DNA of 17,304 nt from Streptomyces iakyrus (GTDB lineage: Bacteria > Actinomycetota > Actinomycetes > Streptomycetales > Streptomycetaceae), in NCBI RefSeq assembly GCF_000717055.1, contig NZ_JNXI01000051.1, forward strand, positions 1 through 17,304, read 5' to 3'. Shown here one piece after another: positions 1 through 6,147 of the stretch. A program made the translations under genes and the position numbers. Position 1 is the stretch's first letter; the number at the start of each line of letters is the position of its first letter. The notes under the pieces are model-generated. The model did not search any database, had not been told where the DNA came from, and saw only the letters and a program-made list of their open reading frames with translations.

Positions 1-99
1 GGCACGACGCCCTCTGGCTGACCTGGGGTGCCCTGACCGCCACCGGGCTCGCATGCGCAGCCTCGGTCGCCGCACTCGCCCGCAGCGGACACCTGGCCG
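1..99 (+). repeat. Left copy of a 99-bp terminal inverted repeat
   Basis: Positions 1-99 are the exact reverse complement of 17206-17304. The match stops at position 99: the next bases are C on this side and T on the other copy. The repeat lies inside the 3' part of a transporter reading frame. It may extend beyond the window on both sides, because it runs to the very first and last base. Confidence 0.95.
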
Positions 100-128
100 C
101 ACCGGAACCGCAGCTCGCGGCGGCATGA
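3..128 (+). CDS. C-terminal end of a membrane transporter (partial, probably MFS type)
   Basis: An open frame enters from the left edge and ends at TGA 126-128, giving 41 residues. The sequence is a Trp/Leu/Ala-rich hydrophobic helix (LWLTWGALTATGLACAASVA) followed by a short Arg/Ala/Pro-rich tail, as in the last membrane segment and cytoplasmic tail of an MFS-type exporter. Third-position G/C is very high, as expected of a real actinobacterial gene. A strong hairpin follows at 150-178. The first 97 bases lie in the terminal repeat. Family assignment rests only on the last helix, so another multispanning transporter is possible. Confidence 0.55.
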   Translation, partial: HDALWLTWGALTATGLACAASVAALARSGHLAAPEPQLAAA

Positions 129-149
129 CAGCGTCGGATAAGCCATGCT

Positions 150-178
150 CGGGCTGCCGCCGGCCGGGCGGCAGCCCG
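150..178 (+). terminator. GC-rich hairpin terminator after the left transporter gene
   Basis: CGGGCTGCCGCC at 150-161 pairs perfectly with GGCGGCAGCCCG at 167-178 around a 5-nt loop. It lies 22 bp after the stop codon of the partial transporter. There is no T-tract, which is usual for Streptomyces terminators. The right-hand repeat copy breaks off before the stop codon and lacks this hairpin. Confidence 0.7.
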
Positions 179-329
179 CGGCCGAGGCAGGCGCGCAGTC
201 CGTCCGGGTGGGCGCCGGGCGCGACATGGCTGAGGTAGCCACCGGGGTACGAGCCCGTGACCGGCGCCGGGCGAGGCCCTCCTCGCCGAGTCGGTGAACG
301 GCGATGTGACACCTCGTTCGCGCATGAGC

Positions 330-443
330 TCGTCCGGCTGGCCGCTCGATCACCAGGTTCTCGGGGATCTCGAAGCCCTCGGACTGGGCGAGCTTGAACC
401 AGCCGTAGGCGGACTCCAGCCTCGGCCCCATCGCCCGCGCCAT
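330..443 (-). pseudogene. Unrecognised coding fragment
   Basis: Reading leftward from ATG 443, the minus strand gives MARAMGPRLESAYGWFKLAQ and then SEGFEIPENLVIE, with strong third-position G/C typical of real coding DNA. After about position 330 the frame turns into Arg/Ala/Pro-rich sequence, and a plausible continuation (DELMRERG) appears in another frame. This suggests a frameshift or junction. I do not recognise the family. It lies among other broken genes. Confidence 0.3.
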
Positions 444-554
444 CGGCGCACACCACGCTCCCAGTACTCCGAGTCAAGCCCACACCAGCCCAGCCGGCCA
501 AGCCACCCCGAGCCCGGCGAGGATCTCCCGTGGGCCCCGGCCCCACGCGAAGCG

Positions 555-593
555 GGCTGCACTTCGGGATACCGCGCTGGAAGAAGTGCAGCC
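555..593. repeat. 11-bp inverted repeat with 17-nt spacer
   Basis: GGCTGCACTTC at 555-565 is the exact reverse complement of GAAGTGCAGCC at 583-593. It lies just upstream of the TlpA fragment in DNA without a convincing gene. It could be a stem-loop, an operator, or the footprint of a lost element. Confidence 0.45.
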
Positions 594-623
594 GTCGGAC
601 TACGGGAGCGGACCCGGCGGGCA

Positions 624-893
624 TCACTGAAACCCGGCGAGCGCACCCTCACGCCCCCGCTGACGGGCACCCTGACAGGAGTCCGCATCGGCATCGCCCG
701 GTGGCGCGGCCACGTCGTGGTCATCAACGTGTGGGGCTCATGGTGCGCGCCCTGCCGCAAGGAAGCCCCGGAACTGGCCCGCCTGGCCAAGGAGACCAAG
801 CCGCTGGGAGTGCGGTTCCTCGGCGTCGACATCCGCGACAGCAAGACGGCCGCCATCGCCTTCGAGAAGGACTACGGCATCACGTATCCGAGT
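624..893 (+). pseudogene. TlpA/ResA-type thioredoxin-like protein fragment
   Basis: About 90 residues match the core of TlpA/ResA-like disulfide oxidoreductases, extracytoplasmic lipoproteins that reduce disulfides. Visible are the strand VVVINVWGSW, the redox motif WCAPC (first Cys codon at 744), the helix KEAPELARLAKET, the strand GVRFLGVDIRDSK, and the segment AFEKDYGITYPS. Homology stops at about 893, just where family members continue toward the cis-Pro loop and last strands. The upstream part lacks a signal peptide or lipobox and becomes low-complexity Arg/Pro sequence. Both ends are therefore missing and the fragment cannot form a full thioredoxin fold. Confidence 0.75.
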
Positions 894-1035
894 AGCGTAT
901 CCGGTCGTGGCACGAGGCCACCTTCACCAGGCCGCCCGGCAGGTCGAACTCCAAACCAGCCGCACCCCGGCGCCCCTGGCCGCGATGTGGGAAGCCGCCG
1001 AAGGCGCCCTCGGCGAGGTCACTCCGAGCGCGTAG
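886..1035 (+). pseudogene. Unrecognised C-terminal coding fragment
   Basis: Immediately after the TlpA homology ends, another frame stays open to TAG 1033-1035. It reads HLHQAARQVELQTSRTPAPL followed by AAMWEAAEGALGEVTPSA, an amphipathic, protein-like composition. There is no start codon with a ribosome binding site, so I take it as the 3' remnant of a gene that was joined to the TlpA fragment by deletion. The family is not recognised. Confidence 0.25.
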
Positions 1036-1203
1036 GCGAGACCAGCCGTGATCAGGGTCATCGCGGGAGCTTCGCGGTGCGCTCCGGATGGGCCGGGGGC
1101 GTCGGCGCCGCTGGAGACTGAGAATCGAGGGCTCGCTATGGCCCTGACCTGCTGACGAGCACCTTCACCCCTCTTGGTGGCCCCGCGGGAACCTGCGCGT
1201 CCT

Positions 1204-1494
1204 CCACTAGGTCGGCCGCCGGTCATCACCGACGACATGCTGCACACCGTGCTCCGTCGGCGGGCGAAACGGCGAGTCCGTGGAGCAGATCCAGCCCGAC
1301 CTGATCATCTCCACCGGCAAGCGCAAGGGTCAGAACCCCTCCATCGCCGGCACCTACCGGGCGATCACGCCAAGCGCGAGGCATACTCCGAAGCCGTCGA
1401 TCAGGCCCACGCCGACTTCGCCGCCCTCCAGGCCGGCGAACTCCCCAGGCAGCTCATCCTGACCGAACGTCACTCTGACTACCACGTGTGGTAG
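1204..1494 (+). pseudogene. Serine recombinase C-terminal fragment, two frameshifts
   Basis: Three segments reconstruct the helix-turn-helix end of a resolvase-like serine recombinase. GRPPVITDDMLHTVLRRR is in one frame. GESVEQIQPDLIISTGKRKG and QNPSIAGTYRA are in the next frame from about 1268. HAKREAYSEAVDQAHADFAA to the stop at 1494 is back in the first frame from about 1365. Removing one A near 1267 restores the first joint. The N-terminal catalytic domain with its serine is absent, so this is dead debris. It shows that mobile DNA once inserted or recombined here. Confidence 0.6.
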
Positions 1495-1499
1495 GTGGT

Positions 1500-1737
1500 G
1501 CCGGGGTCGTCCCGCCACCGGCGTATGCGGGCGCCGACGGCCTCATGGTCGAGGCCGAGCACGGCGGACGAAGCGGAGGAAGAGGGAGAGATCGTCACAA
1601 CAGAGCATTGTGGCAACGTACTTCGCAGTTCGTCCCTGCAGTGGAGCAATGCGCACGAGATCCGGGCAGACCTCGTACAGCGGCCTGGACGGGGCGTCTC
1701 GCAGCCGGGTGCCGACACGCGCCCGTGCTGCCCTCGC
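1500..1737. other. Non-coding or fully decayed stretch
   Basis: Several short open frames occur on both strands, but none has a ribosome binding site, consistent third-position bias or a recognisable motif. Together with neighbouring remnants it looks like degenerated DNA. Confidence 0.4.
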
Positions 1738-1861
1738 CCGGCCGCGGCCACGGCACGCACCATGGGCAGGACGCGGGCGATGCCGATTCCGTCGGCGATG
1801 AACAAGTAGTCGTCCGTCAGGACCGGCGGGAACCTGTTGCGCGGCCTTTTGATCCCGGGCT
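1738..1861 (-). pseudogene. PDR/VanB-type ferredoxin reductase fragment
   Basis: The minus strand reads PRNRFPPVLTDDYLFIADGI followed by GIARVLPMVRAVAAAGR. This resembles the NAD-binding entry of phthalate dioxygenase reductase/VanB-type oxidoreductases, whose usual pattern is GPRNxFPL...YLFIAGGIGITPVLPM. Glycine and threonine positions of the nucleotide-binding turn have changed (ADGIGIARV), and neither the FMN domain nor the C-terminal 2Fe-2S ferredoxin domain is present nearby. I infer a decayed internal fragment. It starts only 4 bp after the transglycosylase stop codon, so the junction lies close to that gene. Confidence 0.5.
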
Positions 1862-1864
1862 GGT

Positions 1865-2566
1865 CTAGTACCAGTTGTTGGCCTGCCAGAACTGCCAGGC
1901 GCCGCAGGGGCTGCCGTAGCGGCTGTCCATGTAGTTCAGCCCCCACTTGATCTGGGTGGCCGGGTTGGTCGCCCAGTCGGCGCCGGCGGAGGACATCTTG
2001 GAGCCGGGCAGCGCTTGCATGAGGCCGTAGGCGTCGGATGTGGGGTTGTCCGCCTGGTAGTTCCAGCTGGACTCGCGCTCCACGATGTCGCTGAAGCACT
2101 GCCACTGGTCAGCGGGCACCATCTGGCGCGCCATCGCCTGCACCTCCGCGACGGTGTACGAGCTCTGGACCGGGAAAGAGGAGGAATCACGGGCCGAGCG
2201 GCTGACGGCCTCCCGCTGGGCCTCCTCCCGCTCCTTGGCGAGCTTCTCCGCCGCAGCCTTCTTCTCCGCAGCGTCCTTCTTGGCCGCCGCGTCCTCGGCC
2301 GCCTGCTTGCGCGCCGCCTCTTCCGCGGACTTCTTCGTCGCGGCGTCCGCCGAGACGGCCTGGGCGTCGGCCTGCTGGACCAGCGAGCTGACCTGGACCT
2401 GGGCCTGCTGGCCCGCGGGTATGTCCGCGAGGAGGGTCGCGTCGGCCGCGGTCGCATCGAAGTCGTTCGATGACTGCGCGGTGTTGCCCGAGGCAATTCC
2501 CGCGACGGCGCCGACGGTGGTGACGGCGGTGGCGGACACCACGGCGAATCCCCGGATCCGGCTCAC
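1865..2566 (-). CDS. Secreted lytic transglycosylase (SLT domain)
   Basis: A 233-residue exported protein. I chose GTG 2566 because GGAAGGA lies 6 nt upstream; an ATG at 2584 overlaps that site. Residues 1-30 (RIRGFAVVSATAVTTVGAVA) form a signal peptide. Residues 75-125 are an Ala/Lys/Glu-rich, probably helical linker. The C-terminal 95 residues are a small transglycosylase-like domain with candidate catalytic Glu165 in ERESSW, then AYGLMQALPGSKM and NYMDSRYGSPCGAWQFW. Such enzymes cleave the glycan strand of peptidoglycan outside the membrane. It lies 125 bp downstream of the NlpC/P60 gene on the same strand, so the two probably act together on cell wall. The last residues sit next to decayed DNA, but the domain looks complete. 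Confidence 0.88.
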   Translation of the reverse strand: MSRIRGFAVVSATAVTTVGAVAGIASGNTAQSSNDFDATAADATLLADIPAGQQAQVQVSSLVQQADAQAVSADAATKKSAEEAARKQAAEDAAAKKDAAEKKAAAEKLAKEREEAQREAVSRSARDSSSFPVQSSYTVAEVQAMARQMVPADQWQCFSDIVERESSWNYQADNPTSDAYGLMQALPGSKMSSAGADWATNPATQIKWGLNYMDSRYGSPCGAWQFWQANNWY

Positions 2567-2644
2567 ACGTTTTCCTTCCAACATCGTCCGCTTCGCGCGG
2601 GGTGACCTCGCGGGCGCGATTGCGCCTCTGCCGCTGGCCTCCGT

Positions 2645-2660
2645 TGCTGACAGGTCAGCA
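2645..2660. repeat. Small perfect inverted repeat between the two wall-hydrolase genes
   Basis: TGCTGAC and GTCAGCA flank two bases in the gap between the NlpC/P60 stop and the transglycosylase start. It could be a dimeric-regulator site or a short hairpin that attenuates the second gene. No supporting promoter element was identified. Confidence 0.35.
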
Positions 2661-2691
2661 GAAGTTCCTTGGGCGGTGCGGGTGGTGGGGC

Positions 2692-3717
2692 TCAGGGCCT
2701 GCTGGCGGCGAAGAACGGCATGGAGTCCAACGGGACGATCTCCACGTTCTTTCCGGTACGCGGCGCGTGGATGGCCTTGCCATTCCCGACGTACATGCCG
2801 TTGTGCTGGTTGTCGTTGTACCAGTAGATGATGTCGCCCGGCTGCAGATCGGACTTGGCCACCTTGCGGCCAGCGTCGTACTGCTGCTTGACGGTGCGCG
2901 GCAGCGAGACACCCGCCGCGCGCCAGGAGGCACCGGTCAGTCCCGAGCAGTCGTAGGAGTTGGGTCCGGTGGAGCCCCACTCGTAGGGCTTGCCGAGCTG
3001 CGCGTACGCGAAGTCCAGCGCGACCTTGGCGCGACCGCTGGCCGGGCCGTTGTAGGTGGCGGCGGAGTCGCTGACGCCCGCGGCGGCGTCCTCGCGCTCC
3101 TGATCGGCTTCCATCTTGGCGCGCTGGGCGGCAGTCAGGCTGTTGAGGAGCTTGCGGGCCTCGGCGAGCTTGCCCTGCACCTCGTCCTTCTTCTCCTTGG
3201 CCTTCGCCCGCGTCTCCTGCAGATCCTGCAGCTGCTCCTGGACGGTCGCCCGTTCCTGCGCGAGTTCGCGCTGCATGTTCTGCATCGCCCGCAGGGCGTC
3301 GGCCTGCCGGCTGCTCGTGCGGTCGAGCATCTCGGCCTGGTGGAGATAGTCGTCCGGGTCGCCGGAGAGGAAGAGCTCCACGCTCGGATCGATGCCGCCG
3401 GAGCGGTACTGCGCCGCCGCCAACGGGCCTATCTTCTCGCGCAGTTCGTTGATCTCCTGCTGCTTACGGGCCAGGCGCTCCCGCGCGCGCTCGGCCTCGC
3501 GCTGCAGCTCTTTCTGCTTCTCCCGGATGCCGTTGTACTCCTCGGTGGGAGCCTCGGCCTCCTCGTAGAGCAGCTCGACTTGCTTGCGCACCTCGTCCAC
3601 CGTGGGCTTGGGCGCCGCCTGGCTCTGCGTCGGCAGGAGGCTGACCGCGCCGGCCGCCATGCCGATGGTGGCTATTCGGGCACGGCTGGGCGGCTTCGGC
3701 CTACGGTGCGTTCCCAT
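2692..3717 (-). CDS. Secreted NlpC/P60 peptidoglycan endopeptidase
   Basis: A 341-residue protein starting at ATG 3717, with AAGGAG ten nt upstream. The N-terminus (MGTHRRPKPPSRARIATIGM, then a hydrophobic stretch ending near residue 35 in QSQAA) is a signal peptide. Residues 40-212 are a long Glu/Arg/Lys coiled coil, typical of actinobacterial RipA/PcsB-like hydrolases. The C-terminal NlpC/P60 domain (about 225-335) has the catalytic Cys257 in YDCSGL and His305 in QHNGMYVGNG, with a further His at 317. These enzymes cut the stem peptide of peptidoglycan. A structured leader and a promoter with possible BlaI half-sites lie upstream. The neighbours (transglycosylase downstream, BlaI/M56 upstream) suggest a regulated wall-remodelling unit. 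Confidence 0.92.
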   Translation of the reverse strand: MGTHRRPKPPSRARIATIGMAAGAVSLLPTQSQAAPKPTVDEVRKQVELLYEEAEAPTEEYNGIREKQKELQREAERARERLARKQQEINELREKIGPLAAAQYRSGGIDPSVELFLSGDPDDYLHQAEMLDRTSSRQADALRAMQNMQRELAQERATVQEQLQDLQETRAKAKEKKDEVQGKLAEARKLLNSLTAAQRAKMEADQEREDAAAGVSDSAATYNGPASGRAKVALDFAYAQLGKPYEWGSTGPNSYDCSGLTGASWRAAGVSLPRTVKQQYDAGRKVAKSDLQPGDIIYWYNDNQHNGMYVGNGKAIHAPRTGKNVEIVPLDSMPFFAASRP

Positions 3718-3866
3718 CGTGGGCTGACTCCTTAGCGCGTCTGTGGACCGAGCGACGGGTCTTGGCCGTCGGGCCGACGCCAGTCAGCTTCGGCACTGTC
3801 CCGCGGACCCGACGCTGGGCACAGGCCCCGGCCCGCGCCCAGCGCCGCATTCATCGAGCGGGTTAG
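3718..3866 (-). promoter_or_regulatory. Long structured 5' leader of the NlpC/P60 gene
   Basis: About 145 nt separate the predicted promoter from the start codon. The leader holds an 8-bp perfect hairpin (CGCTGGGC at 3813-3820 with GCCCAGCG at 3837-3844) and a second GC-rich dyad near 3765-3780. Actinobacterial cell-wall hydrolase genes often carry c-di-AMP (ydaO/yuaA) riboswitch leaders. The size fits, but I cannot confirm the consensus by eye. Confidence 0.3.
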
Positions 3867-3894
3867 AACTTAGTAGCTTCGTAATACGCACCGC
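3867..3894 (-). promoter_or_regulatory. Candidate promoter of the wall-hydrolase operon with BlaI-like half-site
   Basis: On the minus strand TTGCGG (3894-3889 side) is followed about 18 nt later by TAAGTT (3872-3867), a TAnnnT-type -10. Overlapping it is CTACTA and, further upstream, TGCGTATT. Both words recur in the short promoter region of the adjacent blaI-like gene. BlaI-family repressors bind TACA/TACTA-type dyads, so this may be a BlaI target. This is inference only. Confidence 0.35.
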
Positions 3895-3931
3895 AAGTGA
3901 GATTGGGTCACACCAGCCTCACCAGTAGCGG

Positions 3932-4843
3932 TCAGCCGAGTCCGGGAGGGCAGGCGACCAGCAGCGGCAGCAGCGGCACCGTCAGGGCGGCCGCAGCCAC
4001 GGAGCCCCACAGGGCGGGATGCGCGGTCTTGCGCGGGCCGAGGACACGCTTCAGGCGGATCAGGGCGCTCTGGCCACCGGCCGCCAGGGCGCCCTTCGGC
4101 GTCCGGGCCGAGGCCATCTCGTACATCGCGGTGGCCAGCGCCTCGTGGGAGTGGCTGCGCAGTGCGCGGTCGTCGGCGATCATCTCCAGCAGCAGCGCTG
4201 TCTGCTCCCGGGCGTGGCGGGCCAGCGGCACCCACCGGAAGACCGAGTAGAAGGCCTCCACCGTGGCCAGGACCAGGTGGTGGCGGCCCGCGATATGGGC
4301 CTGCTCGTGCTCCAGCACGGCGCCGAGCTGCTCGGGTGTCAGATGGCGCACAGCCGCATCGCTGATCACGATCCGGGGATCGCGGCCCGGCAGACAGTAG
4401 GCGGCGGGGGTGTCGTACGGCAGGACGGTGGCGCACAGACGGGCCGAGTGCCGGCCCACCAGGTCGACGGCCTCCCGGTGTTGACTCCGCACGCGACGGG
4501 CTCGTACGACATGGAAGGCGAAGCTCGCAACGAGGGCGATCCCGATGGCGGCCGGAACGCCGACGGCCAAACGGGCCGCGATTTCGGGATCGGGCCGCCC
4601 CACCCCCACGTCCAGCCCGCAGGCGTGCAGCAGGCCGACCATGCCCGCGTGCAGGTGCTCGGCCGGCATGGCCAGGCTCGCGGCGGAGAGTGCGGCTCCG
4701 AACGAGAACGAGACCGCCAGGGCGTGCCACACCGCCGCCGCGAGGGCAGGGGCACGGTGCGGCCAGTCGGCGCGCAGGAGCAGGTACGGGGCTGCGAAGC
4801 CCACCGCCGCCGTGTAGCCGACAAGGGCGGGGGCCGCGTTCAC
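3932..4843 (-). CDS. M56-family membrane metalloprotease (short BlaR1/MecR1-like)
   Basis: A 303-residue protein starting at GTG 4843, whose GTGA overlaps the stop codon of the upstream repressor gene, so translation is coupled. N-terminal hydrophobic helices (about 5-25, 32-60, 90-112) precede a zinc-protease domain with H179-E180-x-x-H183 (HEQAH) and a downstream Glu220 in LLLEMIADDRAL, the third-ligand region of M56/gluzincin proteases. A last helix is at 278-298. It lacks the C-terminal penicillin-binding sensor domain of BlaR1, so the signal is not obviously a beta-lactam. In the family, activated M56 proteases inactivate the partner BlaI repressor. Target genes are probably local. Confidence 0.88.
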   Translation of the reverse strand: MNAAPALVGYTAAVGFAAPYLLLRADWPHRAPALAAAVWHALAVSFSFGAALSAASLAMPAEHLHAGMVGLLHACGLDVGVGRPDPEIAARLAVGVPAAIGIALVASFAFHVVRARRVRSQHREAVDLVGRHSARLCATVLPYDTPAAYCLPGRDPRIVISDAAVRHLTPEQLGAVLEHEQAHIAGRHHLVLATVEAFYSVFRWVPLARHAREQTALLLEMIADDRALRSHSHEALATAMYEMASARTPKGALAAGGQSALIRLKRVLGPRKTAHPALWGSVAAAALTVPLLPLLVACPPGLG

Positions 4844-5223
4844 GAGTCCGCCTTGGCCTGGCCCGCCTGGCGTCCCGTGTTCCGCAGGGCCTTGCGCAGG
4901 GCAGCCTGCTCCTCGTCGGACATGTTCTCCACGAAGGCGACCAGCGCGGCCCGGCGGTCCTTGCTCTCTCCCAAACCGTCCTCCATGAGCGCGGCGGCGT
5001 ACGCCTCGCGGCTGCGCACCGGCGAGTACAGCCAGGCCCGGCCCTGCTTGCCACGCAGCAGCCAGCCCTTGCCGTACAGGATGTTGGTGACGGTCATCAC
5101 CGTGGTGTACGCGACGGGGCGATTCCTGTTGATGTCATCGACTATCTCGCGCACCGTCGCCGGACGGTTCCACGTCCAGAGACGATCCATGATTTCCGCT
5201 TCAAGATCCCCGAGCCGCCGCAT
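4840..5223 (-). CDS. BlaI/MecI/CopY-family transcriptional repressor
   Basis: A 127-residue winged-helix repressor. I start it at ATG 5223, with GAAGGGAAG upstream; an in-frame ATG at 5310 would add 29 Arg-rich residues unlike the family. MRRLGDLEAEIMDRLWTWNR is the classic BlaI N-terminus, AYTTVMTVTNILYGKGWLLR contains the recognition helix and wing, and the C-terminal helices (72-114) are the dimerisation and protease-sensitive part. It is coupled to the M56 protease gene by a 4-nt overlap, as in blaI-blaR1 pairs. The family dimer represses until cleaved by its protease partner. The name CopY in the family, together with the adjacent copper chaperone, makes a copper or envelope-stress signal worth considering. 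Confidence 0.88.
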   Translation of the reverse strand: MRRLGDLEAEIMDRLWTWNRPATVREIVDDINRNRPVAYTTVMTVTNILYGKGWLLRGKQGRAWLYSPVRSREAYAAALMEDGLGESKDRRAALVAFVENMSDEEQAALRKALRNTGRQAGQAKADS

Positions 5224-5247
5224 GGCCCTGACTTCCCTTCGCCACCG

Positions 5248-5266
5248 AATACGCAAGGCCATAGTA
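5248..5266 (-). promoter_or_regulatory. Candidate -10/operator words upstream of the BlaI-family gene
   Basis: The minus strand has CTACTAT (TACTAT at 5266-5261 fits a TAnnnT -10) and then TGCGTATT (5255-5248), 25-45 bp before the start codon. The same two 6-8 bp words occur, in the opposite order, in the wall-hydrolase promoter at 3871-3890. Autoregulation by the BlaI-like protein is a reasonable guess. Confidence 0.28.
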
Positions 5267-5306
5267 GTCGGCCGCAAGGGCAGTCTTTCGGGACGGAGGC
5301 GGAACC

Positions 5307-5528
5307 TCATACTCGGCCGGTGAGTTCGAAGCCCGCCTCGTCGATCGCCTCGCGTATCCGCGAATCGTCGAGCGGTGTGGTGGACGTCACGGTGACGCGG
5401 CCCGTGGGGACGTCGACCTGCACGTCGACGACGGTTTCGAGCGCTGAGACCTCCTGCTTCACGGCGTTCTCGCAGTGGCTGCAGGTCATGCCGGACACGT
5501 GGTATTCGGTGGTCAGCAGGTCGGGCAC
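5307..5528 (-). CDS. copZ: CopZ-like copper chaperone (HMA domain)
   Basis: A 73-residue single heavy-metal-associated domain, usual for CopZ. The GTG 5528 start follows GGAGGGG by 7 nt. The N-terminal strand EYHVSGMTCSHCENAV carries the metal-binding MTCSHC motif (Cys16, Cys19), and DVPTGRVTV and IREAIDEAGFEL complete the beta-alpha-beta-beta-alpha-beta fold. CopZ proteins carry Cu(I) to exporters or repressors in the cytosol. Directly upstream is a perfect CsoR-type operator shared with a divergent DUF6153 gene. The usual partner, a CopA ATPase, does not follow. Instead the next gene is the BlaI repressor, 83 bp on. Confidence 0.9.
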   Translation of the reverse strand: MPDLLTTEYHVSGMTCSHCENAVKQEVSALETVVDVQVDVPTGRVTVTSTTPLDDSRIREAIDEAGFELTGRV

Positions 5529-5547
5529 GATGCCTCCCCTCCGGGTT

Positions 5548-5570
5548 GTCATACCCTGGGTGGGTATGAC
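5548..5570. promoter_or_regulatory. CsoR-type copper operator
   Basis: A perfect dyad, GTCATACCC at 5548-5556 and GGGTATGAC at 5562-5570, flanks the 5-nt spacer TGGGT. The ATACCC...GGGTAT pattern is the known actinobacterial CsoR operator type. It sits 20 bp upstream of the copZ GTG and about 50 bp upstream of the DUF6153 gene, so one site can control both divergent genes. No csoR gene is in the window, so the repressor must act in trans. Confidence 0.85.
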
Positions 5571-5620
5571 GTCTCCGTGTCTACTCCGGTGGTGCCCGGG
5601 ATGCAAGCGACCGTTGATCC

Positions 5621-6055
5621 ATGCCTAGGATGAGGCCCGTGACCCGCCTCCGACAGTTCATGCGACCGCACGCGATGGTGCGGTCTTTTGGGCTGCTCGT
5701 GTGGGCTGTGCTCTTGGGGCTGCTCGGTATGCACGGGCTCGGGCCGGTTTCCGGTGCCGCCGCTGCCATGTCCGGGCATGATCGGGTGGCGGTGGTCGCG
5801 CATACGGACGTCGTGGCGTCGATGCCGGATGGATGCGATCACGGCGACGGTGGCTGTACTGGCCACACGGCCCATGCGGATCCCACGTGCGCCTCGGCGT
5901 CAGTCGGCGGGGCTCCGGCGATGGTGCCGACGCTGCTCCCTGACGTGGTGGCGGGTGCCGAACCGGGGGAGACACGTACGTCTCCTGACGGCAGCGGTCC
6001 CGACGGCGGTCGCGCCCCGCCCTCACTCTCCGAACTCCAGCTCCTGCGGATATAG
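5621..6055 (+). CDS. DUF6153 family protein
   Basis: A protein of about 144 residues with one N-terminal hydrophobic segment (FGLLVWAVLLGLLGMHGLGP) followed by an extracytoplasmic region rich in Cys and His (CDHGDGGCTGHTAHADPTC), a pattern of the small actinobacterial DUF6153 family. It ends in a conserved-looking PPSLSELQLLRI. The start is uncertain: ATG 5621, ATG 5633 and GTG 5639 are in frame and none has a clear ribosome site. Its promoter region contains the CsoR-type operator, and a DUF305 lipoprotein gene follows 92 bp downstream. I infer a role in periplasm-side copper handling, with no established biochemical function. Confidence 0.75.
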   Translation: MPRMRPVTRLRQFMRPHAMVRSFGLLVWAVLLGLLGMHGLGPVSGAAAAMSGHDRVAVVAHTDVVASMPDGCDHGDGGCTGHTAHADPTCASASVGGAPAMVPTLLPDVVAGAEPGETRTSPDGSGPDGGRAPPSLSELQLLRI

Positions 6056-6147
6056 AACGGCCCGCGCGTCGCCGCATACCCCACTCCTTTGGACGCGGCG
6101 AGGTGCCTCGGCATGTCCTTCACAGATCCGAACTCAGGAGCTCAACC

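Noticed and set aside
2567..2980. N-terminal extension of the transglycosylase frame
   Set aside because: The extra residues overlap the NlpC/P60 coding sequence in another frame, and a good Shine-Dalgarno site plus signal peptide begin at 2566.
3932..5223. True beta-lactam-resistance blaI-blaR1 locus
   Set aside because: The M56 protein lacks the penicillin-binding sensor domain and no beta-lactamase or PBP gene is nearby.
5224..5310. BlaI start at ATG 5310 with an ATGA overlap of the copZ stop
   Set aside because: It would suggest translational coupling, but it adds 29 Arg-rich residues absent from the family. ATG 5223 gives the normal length with a ribosome site.
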